Source of the DNA: Aliirhizobium wenxiniae
Lineage (GTDB): Bacteria; Pseudomonadota; Alphaproteobacteria; Rhizobiales; Rhizobiaceae
Length of the DNA: 64,000 nucleotides
Reading direction: 5' to 3'
NCBI RefSeq assembly: GCF_014201355.1
Contig: NZ_JACHEG010000001.1
Coordinates: forward strand, 62,001 to 126,000
Shown: positions 8,378 to 16,048 of the stretch, one piece after another
How positions within the stretch are numbered: position 1 is the first letter of the stretch
How the letters are laid out: every line of letters begins with the position of its first letter
Notes under the pieces: model-generated
Seen by the model: the letters and a program-made list of their open reading frames with translations, nothing else
Database searches by the model: none
What the model was told of the DNA's origin: nothing
Made by a program: the position numbers and the translations under genes

Positions 8378-9115
8378 TCAGGCCTGTATCTCGGGCTCGC
8401 CGAACCGGATCCGGAAGCGGCGGTTCTCCTTGCCCTTCTTTTCTATTCTGGCGATATGGATCGCCCCGACCTCGCTTGTTCTCGCGACATGTGTTCCGCC
8501 GCAAGGCTGGCTGTCAATGCTGGAATTCTCGCCGATACAGACCAGACTGACGCGCCCGAGGCCGACCGGCGGGCGGACATTTTTCGACTTCACGATGCCC
8601 GGATTGGCGGCCAGTTCCTCGTCGGTGATCCATTGCAGGTAGACGGGATGATCCGCGTTGACCAGAGCCATAAGTCTCGTCGTAACGTCGTCCTTGTCGA
8701 TCGTATCGGCCATGTCGAAATCGACCCGCGACTCCTCCTCGCCGACGGCAGCTCCGGTGATCGGATACTGACAGACGACCGAAAGCAGGTGGCAGGCAGT
8801 GTGCATCCGCATCAGGTTGAAACGGCGCGGCCAGTCGATCGACAGCGTCACTGTTTCGCCGACCAATGGCTGGGCTTGGCCTTCGACAGGCACATGAATG
8901 ACGATGTCCTTCGACGCGCCATGCCTGGTCTGGCCAAGCAGAATGCGACTTCCATCGGCCCGGTCGAGAAAACCGGTATCTCCTGGCTGGCCACCGGAGG
9001 TGGCGTAAAAGCAGGTTCGATCGAACTCGATCCCACCATCCTCATGCACGGATGTCACGACAGCCTCTGTCGTGGTCAGATAGAAGTCGTCGCGGTAAAG
9101 CAGTTGGGAAGACAT
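8378..9115 (-). CDS. Alanyl-tRNA editing protein (AlaX type)
   Basis: A 245-residue free-standing relative of the AlaRS editing domain. It has both zinc motifs: HTACH (H105, H109) and CGGTH (C205, H209). The N-terminal part contains FYATSGGQPGDTG, as in AlaX-M/L forms. AlaX proteins hydrolyse Ser- or Gly-mischarged tRNA-Ala in the cytoplasm. The gene lies between cysK (22 bases upstream) and sseA (21 bases downstream), so it is probably co-transcribed with cysteine metabolism. Serine is a precursor of cysteine, which could make the linkage meaningful (inference). No AlaRS catalytic domain is present. Confidence 0.9.
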   Translation of the reverse strand: MSSQLLYRDDFYLTTTEAVVTSVHEDGGIEFDRTCFYATSGGQPGDTGFLDRADGSRILLGQTRHGASKDIVIHVPVEGQAQPLVGETVTLSIDWPRRFNLMRMHTACHLLSVVCQYPITGAAVGEEESRVDFDMADTIDKDDVTTRLMALVNADHPVYLQWITDEELAANPGIVKSKNVRPPVGLGRVSLVCIGENSSIDSQPCGGTHVARTSEVGAIHIARIEKKGKENRRFRIRFGEPEIQA

Positions 9116-9137
9116 GGGATGCTCGCGGGTATCGTAA

Positions 9138-10175
9138 TCAGACCGTTTCGAAGGGCACGGATATCTGCCGCTTCTGCGTCAGCCATTTCGGCAGCGGCAG
9201 GCCCTTCGACTTCAGGAAGTCAGGGTTGAACAGCTTGGACTGATAACGGTTGCCATAGTCACACAGCACCGTGACGATCGTGTGTCCCGGCCCAAGATCC
9301 TTAGCAAGCCGGATCGCGCCAGCAATGTTGATGCCGGAGGAGCCGCCGAGGCAAAGGCCTTCTGTCTCGACCAGGTCGAATATGTAGGGCAGGGCTTCCG
9401 CGTCCGGGATGCGATATGAGAAGTCCGGGGTGAACCCTTCGAGATTGGCGGTGATCCGGCCCTGGCCGATACCCTCGGTGATCGAGTTGCCTTCCGATTT
9501 CAGTTCGCCATGGGCGTAATATTCATAGAGTGCCGCACCTTCGGGATCGGCAATGCCGATCTTGATGTTAGCATTTTTCGCCTTCAGGCCCATAGCCGTG
9601 CCGACCAGCGTGCCGCCGGAACCGACCGAGCAGATGAACCCGTCCACCTTGCCGCCTGTCTGTTCCCAGATTTCCGGTGCGGTGGTCTCGATATGAGCCT
9701 GGCGGTTGGCGACATTGTCGAACTGGTTTGCCCAGATCGCACCCGCCGGCTCCGTCCTGGCGAGCTGCTCTGCAAGCCGGCCCGAGACCTTCACGTAATT
9801 GTTGGGGTTGCGATAGGGAACCGCCGGAACCTCGACCAGTTCCGCGCCGAGCAGCCGCAGGGCATCCTTCTTCTCCTGGCTCTGGGTCTCTGGAATGACG
9901 ATCACCGTCCGATATCCGAGCGCCTTGGCAACCAGCGTCAGGCCAATCCCGGTATTGCCGGCCGTGCCCTCGACGATCACACCGCCTGGTTTTAGCAAGC
10001 CCCTGCGTTCGGCATCGCGGATGATGAACAGGGCAGCCCTGTCCTTCACCGATTGGCCGGGATTGAGAAATTCGGCCTTGCCGAGGATTTCGCAGCCGGT
10101 CTTTTCCGACGCATCCTTCAATCGGATGAGCGGTGTGTTGCCGATGATGTCGATGACGTTGGGATAGGAAACCAT
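9138..10175 (-). CDS. cysK: Cysteine synthase A (O-acetylserine sulfhydrylase), 345-residue type
   Basis: A fold-type II PLP enzyme. IGNTPLIRL near the N-terminus, QSVKDRAA with PLP lysine K44, EGTAGNTGIG (the substrate loop, where NTG follows A in place of the usual SGNTG), and GSGGTLVGTAMGL for the PLP phosphate. It makes L-cysteine from O-acetylserine and sulfide. It is longer than E. coli CysK (323 residues) with an extra C-terminal tail KGLPLPKWLTQKR. It is the first gene of a minus-strand cluster with AlaX, sseA and GNAT. AAGG precedes the ATG. A cystathionine beta-synthase-like role is possible but less likely. Confidence 0.9.
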   Translation of the reverse strand: MVSYPNVIDIIGNTPLIRLKDASEKTGCEILGKAEFLNPGQSVKDRAALFIIRDAERRGLLKPGGVIVEGTAGNTGIGLTLVAKALGYRTVIVIPETQSQEKKDALRLLGAELVEVPAVPYRNPNNYVKVSGRLAEQLARTEPAGAIWANQFDNVANRQAHIETTAPEIWEQTGGKVDGFICSVGSGGTLVGTAMGLKAKNANIKIGIADPEGAALYEYYAHGELKSEGNSITEGIGQGRITANLEGFTPDFSYRIPDAEALPYIFDLVETEGLCLGGSSGINIAGAIRLAKDLGPGHTIVTVLCDYGNRYQSKLFNPDFLKSKGLPLPKWLTQKRQISVPFETV

Positions 10176-10398
10176 GACGAAGCGCCTTTTTTGGCTGATT
10201 TAATCAGCGTCTTTTCCATGGACAAGCGTTTGGGTGCAAGAAAATCCGTTCTCGACCTCTCGGTTGATAGGAAAAGCTCTGCTGCCTCGCGACAGGTTAC
10301 GCAAAACCGCGTCGGAAAGCATGCACGCGATTTTGTGATCCGATTAGACGAACCCCTAAAATCTACCATCTTTACGTTGTGCCGATAGGCCTCTAAAT

Positions 10399-11055
10399 TT
10401 GACAACAGACATGTTGCTGAACCTGGAACGGCTAGATCTGCTTGTTGCTCACTACGTCGCCGGTTGCCTGCCGGAGCCGGCGCATATCCTCGTGGGCTCT
10501 CATCTGGAGATGCAGCCGTCATCGGGACGGTTGGCAGGCGAACTGGAAATTCTTGCCGGACAAAGCCTGGAAGATGCCGAGCCGAGCGGGTTGTCGTCAT
10601 CCGAAAGCCGGTTGAAAGCGATCCTGCAATCGAGGCCGGAAATCGACGTGCCGCCTGCAATCGCAAGGCAAGGCGATTCGCTCCCGCATTATCTGCGTTC
10701 CTACGCTGGAAGAAATCTCGACGATGTTCCGTGGAAGACCAAGCTTCCGGGCCTCAAGCAACATGTGATCGAGAAGTCGTCGGGGATGGAGGCAAGTCTT
10801 TTATGGGCAAGGCCCGGCCGCGCATTGCCGCATCATCACCATAAAGGACTCGAGCTGACACTTGTCTTGCAGGGGCAGTTTTACGATCATCGAGGTGCGT
10901 TTTCGCAGGGTGATGTTTCCGTTGCCGACGAGACCATCATTCATCGACCCGTCGCGGCGTCCGATAGTCCTTGCCTGTGCTTTTCGGTTCTGCTGGCGCC
11001 CATCACCTTGAGCGGGCCGACCTTCAGGATGCTGGGCGATATCTTGGGTATGTAA
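10399..11055 (+). CDS. ChrR-like cupin protein with degenerate zinc anti-sigma motif
   Basis: A protein of 214-218 residues. It resembles ChrR anti-sigma factors: an N-terminal helical part (RLDLLVAHYVAGCLPEPAHILVGSHLE) and a C-terminal cupin (about 115-205) with PHHHHKGLELTLVLQG, GDVSVADETIIHRP. In ChrR the zinc ligands are His, His, Cys and Cys with an H-x3-C-x2-C core. Here that core reads H35-x3-Q39-x2-S42, so both Cys are lost. No ECF sigma gene is adjacent. The start is TTG 10399 or ATG 10411; neither has a strong ribosome site. It is probably a cupin regulator that has lost zinc-dependent sigma control (inference). Confidence 0.75.
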   Translation: MTTDMLLNLERLDLLVAHYVAGCLPEPAHILVGSHLEMQPSSGRLAGELEILAGQSLEDAEPSGLSSSESRLKAILQSRPEIDVPPAIARQGDSLPHYLRSYAGRNLDDVPWKTKLPGLKQHVIEKSSGMEASLLWARPGRALPHHHHKGLELTLVLQGQFYDHRGAFSQGDVSVADETIIHRPVAASDSPCLCFSVLLAPITLSGPTFRMLGDILGM

Positions 11056-11081
11056 TGCTAAGCTGATGCATGGCCGCAGCC

Positions 11082-11112
11082 AAAAAATGCGGCCACCCGA
11101 CGGGTGACCGCA
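11082..11112 (-). terminator. Intrinsic terminator of the DUF982 gene
   Basis: On the minus strand TGCGGTCACCC/GGGTGGCCGCA forms an 11-bp stem with one G-U pair and a three-base loop. Six T follow (plus 11082-11087). It starts 31 bases past the stop codon of the DUF982 gene. Confidence 0.8.
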
Positions 11113-11143
11113 ATCTGACCTCGTAAAAGTCAGTAAGGCAATC

Positions 11144-11386
11144 TCAATTGACGTGAAGCTGTGCCTCGCTCACCGCGTTTTCGAACTCCTGCCGGGCCTC
11201 CTCGGGCGTGCGACGCCCATCGAGAGCTGCGCGGCAGCAACTTCTTGCCTTGACGAAATGTGGCCCTCGCAGATCCGGCCAGCGATCGGTCAGCACCATC
11301 AAAGCCTCCGAAGGGCTGCTGATCATCTCTGTCCCATGATTTCCGAATGCGACTTGAACCGGCTTTTGCCAATTTTCATGCGGCAT
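11144..11386 (-). CDS. DUF982 domain protein
   Basis: An 80-residue protein, the whole length of the DUF982 family, which is restricted largely to Rhizobiales and found in many paralogues. The conserved pattern is visible: NWQKPVQVAFGNHGTEMISSPSEALMVLTDRWPD, then a small central helix with A and C (KARSCCRAALDGRRTPEEARQEF) and a helical tail. No function is established. A second member lies at 14020-14292. It is transcribed alone and ends in a clear terminator. Confidence 0.85.
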   Translation of the reverse strand: MPHENWQKPVQVAFGNHGTEMISSPSEALMVLTDRWPDLRGPHFVKARSCCRAALDGRRTPEEARQEFENAVSEAQLHVN

Positions 11387-11558
11387 GAACGATCCTCCCA
11401 GTGCTCAGCCCTGAACAATAGTGAACCTACACCCAGCGCCCTGTTGCGGCTACGATTTTTTTCCCGTTTAGGCTGCGCTCGTTAGGCCAAGTTGCCGCAT
11501 AAGCCCGCATGCTTGGAAAACACCTGCTCCACTAGCCGCATTGGTGAATTTGCAGCGG

Positions 11559-11882
11559 TCATGGATTATCCGGCCGATGCGTGCTCTGCTTCATATCGGC
11601 GTCGGCTTTTGAGCCTCGTTTGCGCCGCGACCACCAGATCACCAGCCGGCGGCGCCTGCGCCGAATAAACGCGATGTCGTTCGACAGAACAATGAAGCCG
11701 AGTGGCAGCATCCAAAAACCGAGTACCGGGAGAAATCCGAGCGTCCCTCCCACCATCAGGGCAGAGCCTAGGCCAATGCGTCCGACGCGTGATCTCGGCA
11801 TAGGAATACGCCAAGTGCCGAGCGCCAGTTTGCCGCTGCGAGGATCTATGCCGAAATGCCGTTTATGCGGTGTCGATGCCAT
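11559..11882 (-). CDS. Small inner-membrane protein resembling the PGPGW family
   Basis: A 107-residue protein from ATG 11882. Longer reading to 11987 requires a TTG start and adds an unlike N-terminus; a weak AAAGGG lies 13 bases upstream of 11882. The middle (about residues 39-68) contains two closely spaced hydrophobic segments, IGLGSALMVGGTLGFLPVLGFWMLPLGFIVLSNDI, then a strongly basic tail with RRRRRRLVIWWSRRKRG. The G/P-rich hairpin of two short helices resembles PGPGW-type proteins; no function is known. It lies divergent from tRNA-Asn. Confidence 0.6.
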   Translation of the reverse strand: MASTPHKRHFGIDPRSGKLALGTWRIPMPRSRVGRIGLGSALMVGGTLGFLPVLGFWMLPLGFIVLSNDIAFIRRRRRRLVIWWSRRKRGSKADADMKQSTHRPDNP

Positions 11883-12035
11883 CCAGTCGAAAAACCCTTT
11901 GATTTCATGAGATATCTGCCTGTGAGATGGGGACAGGTTGGGGATTAAACAAGGAATTTCATTTTTTTGTAAAAAAGCGCTTGGCAAATCGGAAAAGCAT
12001 GCGTATTACCCGCCGCACACGCCGCGACGCGGTGT

Positions 12036-12110
12036 TCCCTGGTAGCTCAGCGGTAGAGCATTCGACTGTTAATCGACAGGTCGCCGGTTCGAATCCGGCC
12101 CGGGGAGCCA
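12036..12110 (+). tRNA. tRNA-Asn (anticodon GTT)
   Basis: A complete 75-base cloverleaf. Acceptor TCCCTGG pairs with CCGGGGA (one T-G pair), followed by discriminator G and encoded CCA. D arm has GCTCAGCGGTAGAGC, anticodon loop CTGTTAA gives GTT, T arm is GCCGGTTCGAATCCGGC. An intrinsic terminator follows. Confidence 0.97.
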
Positions 12111-12118
12111 GATTCAAA

Positions 12119-12162
12119 GAAGCCCTGTTATCGTGGATATCCATGAAAACAGGGCTTTTTTA
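12119..12162 (+). terminator. Intrinsic terminator after tRNA-Asn
   Basis: AAGCCCTGTT pairs perfectly with AACAGGGCTT, with a loop of about 18 bases, followed by a T-rich tract (TTTTTTATTT). It begins about ten bases after the tRNA CCA end. Confidence 0.85.
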
Positions 12163-12379
12163 TTTCATATCCTTTTCCATTATATTTCTGTGACGTTGCC
12201 GTGCATGGCTATTGATCCTTTATTGCACGCCATCAGCTCCGAAGCTCTGTCTTGAAAACCACGGCGGGCTCTCTCAGCCTTTTTCAGACGCACAGCGACC
12301 CAGCATTCAGCATGGCCTGTTCTGTTGTTGACTTTTCTCGAAAATAATAGAACATAAAGTGAACATTGTGGAGGTGCAG

Positions 12380-12553
12380 ATGAAACGTGCCGAAGATGTC
12401 GCTGAACGTGCGCTTGCCATGGTCGCTGCCTCTCGTGCTTTGCGGGAGCGACATGATAAGCAGCGCAAGGAAGTTTACGAGCGGGTACAGATAGCCTCGC
12501 TACGCAAGCCGAAAATTCCCAAGGGGATACAGTTGAGATTAGACCTGCAATAG
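12380..12553 (+). CDS. Small charged protein of unknown function
   Basis: A 57-residue ORF from ATG 12380, which has GGAGG seven bases upstream; in-frame GTG codons lie at 12359 and 12368 but are less well placed. The product (MKRAEDVAERALAMVAASR and following) is predicted mostly helical and rich in Arg, Lys, Glu and Ala, with a basic C-terminus. A TTGACT-like -35 and an A/T-rich -10 lie in 12328-12356. I do not recognise a family. The good ribosome site and promoter-like upstream region support a real small gene. Confidence 0.55.
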   Translation: MKRAEDVAERALAMVAASRALRERHDKQRKEVYERVQIASLRKPKIPKGIQLRLDLQ

Positions 12554-12617
12554 GTTCCGGCCCGGCTGGGGCATGCTGTGCCGGAATTCTCCTCCGCTCA
12601 ACGAAGGGGCTGATTGG

Positions 12618-13259
12618 TCAGCTGAAAAAGGTAGCGAGGCCTTGGCCGGCACTGAAGGCTGCGTAGGCAAGAATGCCGAAATAGACGATCGTAATCACGT
12701 TGAACAAATGGCCTACGAGTACGATCGCGCCGTCTCGCTGGAGTATTCCTGCAGAAAGCAGGAGTATGGCTATGCCGGGAAGTGTATTCGAGAATGGTAT
12801 AAGGCCTAACGGAAACATTAGAAGTACGCCAGCGAGAGTGATGGCAAGTCCGTTCAGTCGGTTTACGGTGGTTCCAGTCGTTAGCGTCCGCATGCGCGGC
12901 TTGAGGAAGCGGTCGAGGCGCGACACGATGTTTGCGCCTTTATCCAGCGCAGGAAGAAGTTTTTGCGTATCCAGTTCGCGATCCAAAATCCTTGCCGGAA
13001 GCCAGGGCATCCGGTTCAGTGTGATGGAAATGCTAATCAAAATGATGGCTGCGCCAAATACTGTGCTGACGCCGGGAATGGAGACCGGAATAAGAAAGGG
13101 TAGGGCGGCGACGGCGCAGACGAGCAGTAGCCCCTGTTCTCCAATCCGCTCCATCAGGTCCCGCAACGATACAGTCGGTCCCTGAATGCCTTTGATAAGA
13201 CCTCGGAGAGTTTCGCTGAGGGAGGTGCTGGTATCCTGAAAGTCGAATTTTGCCTGCAA
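12618..13259 (-). CDS. exoD: ExoD-family membrane protein
   Basis: About 213 residues and several hydrophobic segments. The ExoD signature is clear: VSLRDLMERIGEQGLLLVCAVAALPFLIPVSIPGVSTVFGAAI near the N-terminus, then a second half with LNGLAITLAGVLLMFPLGLIPFSNTLPGIAILLLSAGILQRDG. In S. meliloti exoD mutants are affected in exopolysaccharide and alkali tolerance, but the biochemical role is unresolved. The start is uncertain: TTG 13259 has GGAG at an ideal seven-base spacing, while an in-frame TTG at 13292 gives 11 more residues with no ribosome site. Confidence 0.8.
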   Translation of the reverse strand: MQAKFDFQDTSTSLSETLRGLIKGIQGPTVSLRDLMERIGEQGLLLVCAVAALPFLIPVSIPGVSTVFGAAIILISISITLNRMPWLPARILDRELDTQKLLPALDKGANIVSRLDRFLKPRMRTLTTGTTVNRLNGLAITLAGVLLMFPLGLIPFSNTLPGIAILLLSAGILQRDGAIVLVGHLFNVITIVYFGILAYAAFSAGQGLATFFS

Positions 13260-13382
13260 AATAGTACTCCATTGCCGCCGCAGAGGTGGCAATGGATATC
13301 AGGAACAGCCAGTCAAGCAAACCCGAAGCTCCTACTCTCGCGCGAAATGGAGAGTGAAGCGCGGCATATATCTGTGATTTTG

Positions 13383-13493
13383 CTACTTGTGATGGGTCTC
13401 CAGCCAGTGGTCATAGATGCCGCAAACGACAACCACCGCTAATACGCCCAACACGATGGGATTGATGGATGTGAAAAATTCGACGTAATGCAT
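13383..13493 (-). CDS. 36-residue single-pass membrane protein
   Basis: ATG 13493 has AGGAGG five bases upstream, an unusually strong site. The product MHYVEFFTSINPIVLG continues into a hydrophobic segment of about 18 residues (IVLGVLAVVVVCGIYD) and ends with HWLETHHK, as in tiny membrane subunits such as those of transporters or oxidases. I cannot assign it to a family. It sits near a second tiny membrane ORF (13780-13896) on the same strand and near ExoD. Confidence 0.6.
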   Translation of the reverse strand: MHYVEFFTSINPIVLGVLAVVVVCGIYDHWLETHHK

Positions 13494-13779
13494 GCCAGCC
13501 TCCTCCTGCTGCATATCCGATACCCGACGCCTTCCCCGCCCGGTACAAATCCATTTTATCACCAACGTCGTCCCGACGCAAAAATATGTTACCCGGCAAA
13601 AAGACGCAGTATGCGGATCCTGCCGAATTTATAGGTGAGGACGATGGCGTCGCTCGCCAAATGAGCGGCGCACCAAGGCGCTCCGGCTCCATGCCGTTGT
13701 TTGCTGTTGTATGGCTTGCCCCGCGATAAACGAGTAACCGGCGTATGTTCTCAGTCGCTGGAGGTCGGGCAGGGGGGGG

Positions 13780-13896
13780 CTAGAAGAGCGCAAGCACCAT
13801 GTGGAGTACATAGAGGATGCTGGAGAGCGATATGATAGTCGCGAGCGCCGCGAAGGCGTCTGAAAAAGTCAGTTTCATGTCGATCATCGCCGTCAT
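13780..13896 (-). CDS. 38-residue single-pass membrane protein
   Basis: An ORF below most ORF length limits. ATG 13896 follows AGAAGGATCGCC, a plausible ribosome site. The product reads MTAMIDMKLTFSDAFAALATI and then a hydrophobic run (about residues 18-37) ending in VLHMVLALF. One transmembrane helix is predicted. No family is recognised. Together with 13383-13493 it forms a pair of very small membrane ORFs. I cannot exclude a chance ORF. Confidence 0.5.
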   Translation of the reverse strand: MTAMIDMKLTFSDAFAALATIISLSSILYVLHMVLALF

Positions 13897-14019
13897 GGCG
13901 ATCCTTCTAAAAAGGTTACGGCAACATCGCCGCTAACGACATGATTAGGGGCGCGCTTTAAAAAATGGACTAACGGGGAGTGTAAATATTCGATTAAGGC
14001 CGGCGCGCTTGTTGATCGT

Positions 14020-14292
14020 TCATCCAAGCATCTTTGCTTCAATGCTGGCGAGAATGAAGGTTTCCCTGACCTCGTCGAGCGGAACCCGTCGCTGCAGGCA
14101 TGCGGCGCATTCATTCACCGCTTTTGCGTGATAGTCACCGTAGCGAACCGGCCAGCGCCAATTCAGGTGTTCGAGTGCTTCACATGGTCCCCTGATGATT
14201 TCGGTGAAGCCGTAGCCTACCCTTACCCTGACTGGTTCTGACCAGAGAATCGTATCTTGGATGTGCCCGTTGTTCATGTTCTGCACTTTCAT
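14020..14292 (-). CDS. DUF982 domain protein (second copy)
   Basis: About 90 residues from ATG 14292 (or 85 from ATG 14277; neither has a strong ribosome site). It shows the DUF982 pattern: LWSEPVRVRVGYGFTEIIRGPCEALEHLNWRWPVRYGD, then YHAKAVNECAACLQRRVPLDEVRETFILASIEAKML. It aligns by eye over its full length with 11144-11386 (W-x2-PV-x-V, the EAL-x2-L-x3-WP block, the A-x3-C helix). Divergent paralogues within 3 kb are typical of the family in rhizobia. Function unknown. Confidence 0.8.
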   Translation of the reverse strand: MKVQNMNNGHIQDTILWSEPVRVRVGYGFTEIIRGPCEALEHLNWRWPVRYGDYHAKAVNECAACLQRRVPLDEVRETFILASIEAKMLG

Positions 14293-14489
14293 TTGCGGCG
14301 CAGAAAACGGGCTGCGTTCGGTTCGGTTCCCAAATTCTTGCAGAATTGTGTGCCGAATTCGCCAGAAAGAAGAGGCGATCAAGATCTCAAGTTACGGCGT
14401 GGAGGCCGATTGGACATGTGTCGCAGATGACTGAAACCGATGACGAGGCTTTTGCCTGTGAGGCGTGTCTAGTTCAATATCGGGGAAAT

Positions 14490-14563
14490 TGGAGGCCTCG
14501 CCCGGAATTGAACCGGGGTACGAGGATTTGCAGTCCTCTGCGTCACCACTCCGCCACGAGGCC
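14490..14563 (-). tRNA. tRNA-Cys (anticodon GCA)
   Basis: A 74-base cloverleaf on the minus strand. Acceptor GGCCTCG/CGAGGCC, discriminator T, encoded CCA. Anticodon stem and loop AGGACTGCAAATCCT gives GCA. T arm CCCCGGTTCAATTCCGGG. Confidence 0.96.
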
Positions 14564-14804
14564 ATCCATGCAGTAGTTTGCGGTGTGTGTCGGGGCGTTT
14601 AGAACGAATCGAAACGCTGCGCAAGCGCCTTGTCGGCCAATGCGCATATTTTTCTTGTCGCATCTTATGTCGCAGAAATTTCATGCAACCACCCAAGTCC
14701 CGCCACGGATCATGGTTAATTTTTAACTTCTTTACGCGAGCTTGGAACCGAAGGCGCGTCATGCGCTTTTATGGCCGTACTTGCAGTGAATGGAGGATTT
14801 GTCT

Positions 14805-15002
14805 GTGCTCACCAAATTCGTCAACGCGTTCCGCCCGTCCGTCGCCGATGTTGAGGGAACAGGAACTTATCCTGATGGTCTTTTTGCCGCCGCGCTTGCA
14901 AACCAGCTTAGATTTGACAGTGCTAGTGGTTTGCGAACCTCCTACGAGAAAGATTATCTGGCTGCGAAAAAGTTGAATGAGCCGCTGAGGCCACATTCAT
15001 GA
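14805..15002 (+). CDS. Small conserved-looking protein of unknown function
   Basis: A 65-residue product from GTG 14805, chosen because GGAGG lies eight bases upstream; ATG 14790 is in frame but overlaps that site. The sequence (LTKFVNAFRPSVADVEGTG, then ALANQLRFDS and YEKDYLAAKKLNEPL) has no membrane segment or signal peptide and no motif I recognise. It lies between tRNA-Cys and the PCMT-like gene, 172 bases upstream of the latter. The strong ribosome site supports translation. Confidence 0.6.
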   Translation: MLTKFVNAFRPSVADVEGTGTYPDGLFAAALANQLRFDSASGLRTSYEKDYLAAKKLNEPLRPHS

Positions 15003-15174
15003 CGCCTGTTTGAGGTGGGCGCGGAGCCTATCCGCCCGATTCTCTCTTATCCGGCGTTTGCGGCTCCGGTAACGGCACTGGCTGAAGGTTTTTTAGTGAG
15101 CCGCCATGCGCCGTCTTGAATCCATTGGCCTGCGCCAGTAATACGGTCGGCAGACAGTATACGAGGCGCAGGAC

Positions 15175-15828
15175 ATGATTGATTTCGAGGCCGCCCGGAT
15201 AAAGATGGTTGAACATCAGATCCGGACCACTGACGTAACGTCGCACTCCGTTCTGCGTGCGTTTCTATCCGTGCCGCGTGAGGCTTTTGTTTCCGAGAAG
15301 GCGAAGCCGCTGGCATATCTCGATGCGGATATCGAGCTGTCGCCTGGCCGTTACCTGATGGAAGCTTCCCCCTTGGCTAAGCTGCTTCAGGCAGCCGAGA
15401 TTACGAAGAACGATCGCGTTCTCGACGTCGGTGCAGGCACCGGTTACGTGGCGGCGCTGCTCTCGCATTTGGCCGGTTCCGTCACTGCGCTCGAAAGCGA
15501 TGGTGCATTGTGCGAGCTTGCAGCGGCCAATTTGAACGCGCTGGGCTGTCCCAACGTCACCGTGGTGACGGGCGATTTGACCAACGGATACGCGGCTGCC
15601 GCGCCATATGATCTCATTTTCGTCAACGGCTCGGTGGAAGAGGTGCCTGCCGCGCTTTTGGAGCAGTTGGCGGAAGGTGGACGCCTCGTTGCTGTGATCG
15701 GTTACGGTAACGCTGCGCAGGCAAAGATCCTGCTCAAGGAACATGGTTCGATTTCTGAAAGCTCGCGCTTCAATCTTTCCGTCAAGCCGCTGCCGGGCTT
15801 CGCCAAGGTCAAGGAATTCGTTTTTTGA
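15175..15828 (+). CDS. Protein-L-isoaspartate O-methyltransferase-like protein
   Basis: A 217-residue class I SAM methyltransferase of the PCMT family: N-terminus RIKMVEHQIRTTDVTSHSVLRAFLSVPREAFV, then a SAM-binding motif I VLDVGAGTGYVAALLS (about residues 82-97). It differs from the second PCMT at 37326: in this copy the PIMT active-site region reads ELSPGRYLMEASPLAKLLQ, where canonical enzymes have a T-[IV]-S-x-P motif, so it may not repair isoaspartate. It is followed by a terminator. In relatives, I recall that a tolC gene follows; here popZ follows directly. Confidence 0.85.
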   Translation: MIDFEAARIKMVEHQIRTTDVTSHSVLRAFLSVPREAFVSEKAKPLAYLDADIELSPGRYLMEASPLAKLLQAAEITKNDRVLDVGAGTGYVAALLSHLAGSVTALESDGALCELAAANLNALGCPNVTVVTGDLTNGYAAAAPYDLIFVNGSVEEVPAALLEQLAEGGRLVAVIGYGNAAQAKILLKEHGSISESSRFNLSVKPLPGFAKVKEFVF

Positions 15829-15853
15829 CATCGGTGTGACTGGCCGTAACACG

Positions 15854-15877
15854 AGGGGCGTCTGACGCCCCTTTTTT
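15854..15877 (+). terminator. Intrinsic terminator after the PCMT-like gene
   Basis: Perfect 8-bp stem AGGGGCGT/ACGCCCCT with a three-base loop, followed by T6. It begins 25 bases after the stop codon. Confidence 0.9.
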
Positions 15878-16048
15878 GGTTTTAGCCAAGATCGGCTGTT
15901 GCAAAGAGGACTCTATGTCTGTGCAAAAGCTGTGTATCGCTGCCTTTGCTTATCTCCGTCACATTGTGTCTTGTCCGCAAGCCCTTACACTAGCCAAGAG
16001 TTTACCACCGTCGAGAAGACGGTAGCACTCGGCAACTGCGAGGATGAA

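Noticed and set aside
6407..9229. 940-codon plus-strand reading frame
   Set aside because: It runs opposite to four recognisable genes (DUF1203, GNAT, sseA, AlaX) and has no family-like sequence or ribosome site; a high-GC antisense shadow.
12036..12162. tRNA-Asn as an island attachment site
   Set aside because: No integrase gene and no repeat of the tRNA 3' end was seen downstream, although the next few kilobases are rich in small orphan genes.
13893..14114. 73-residue minus-strand ORF
   Set aside because: Overlaps the DUF982 gene in another frame and has no ribosome site.
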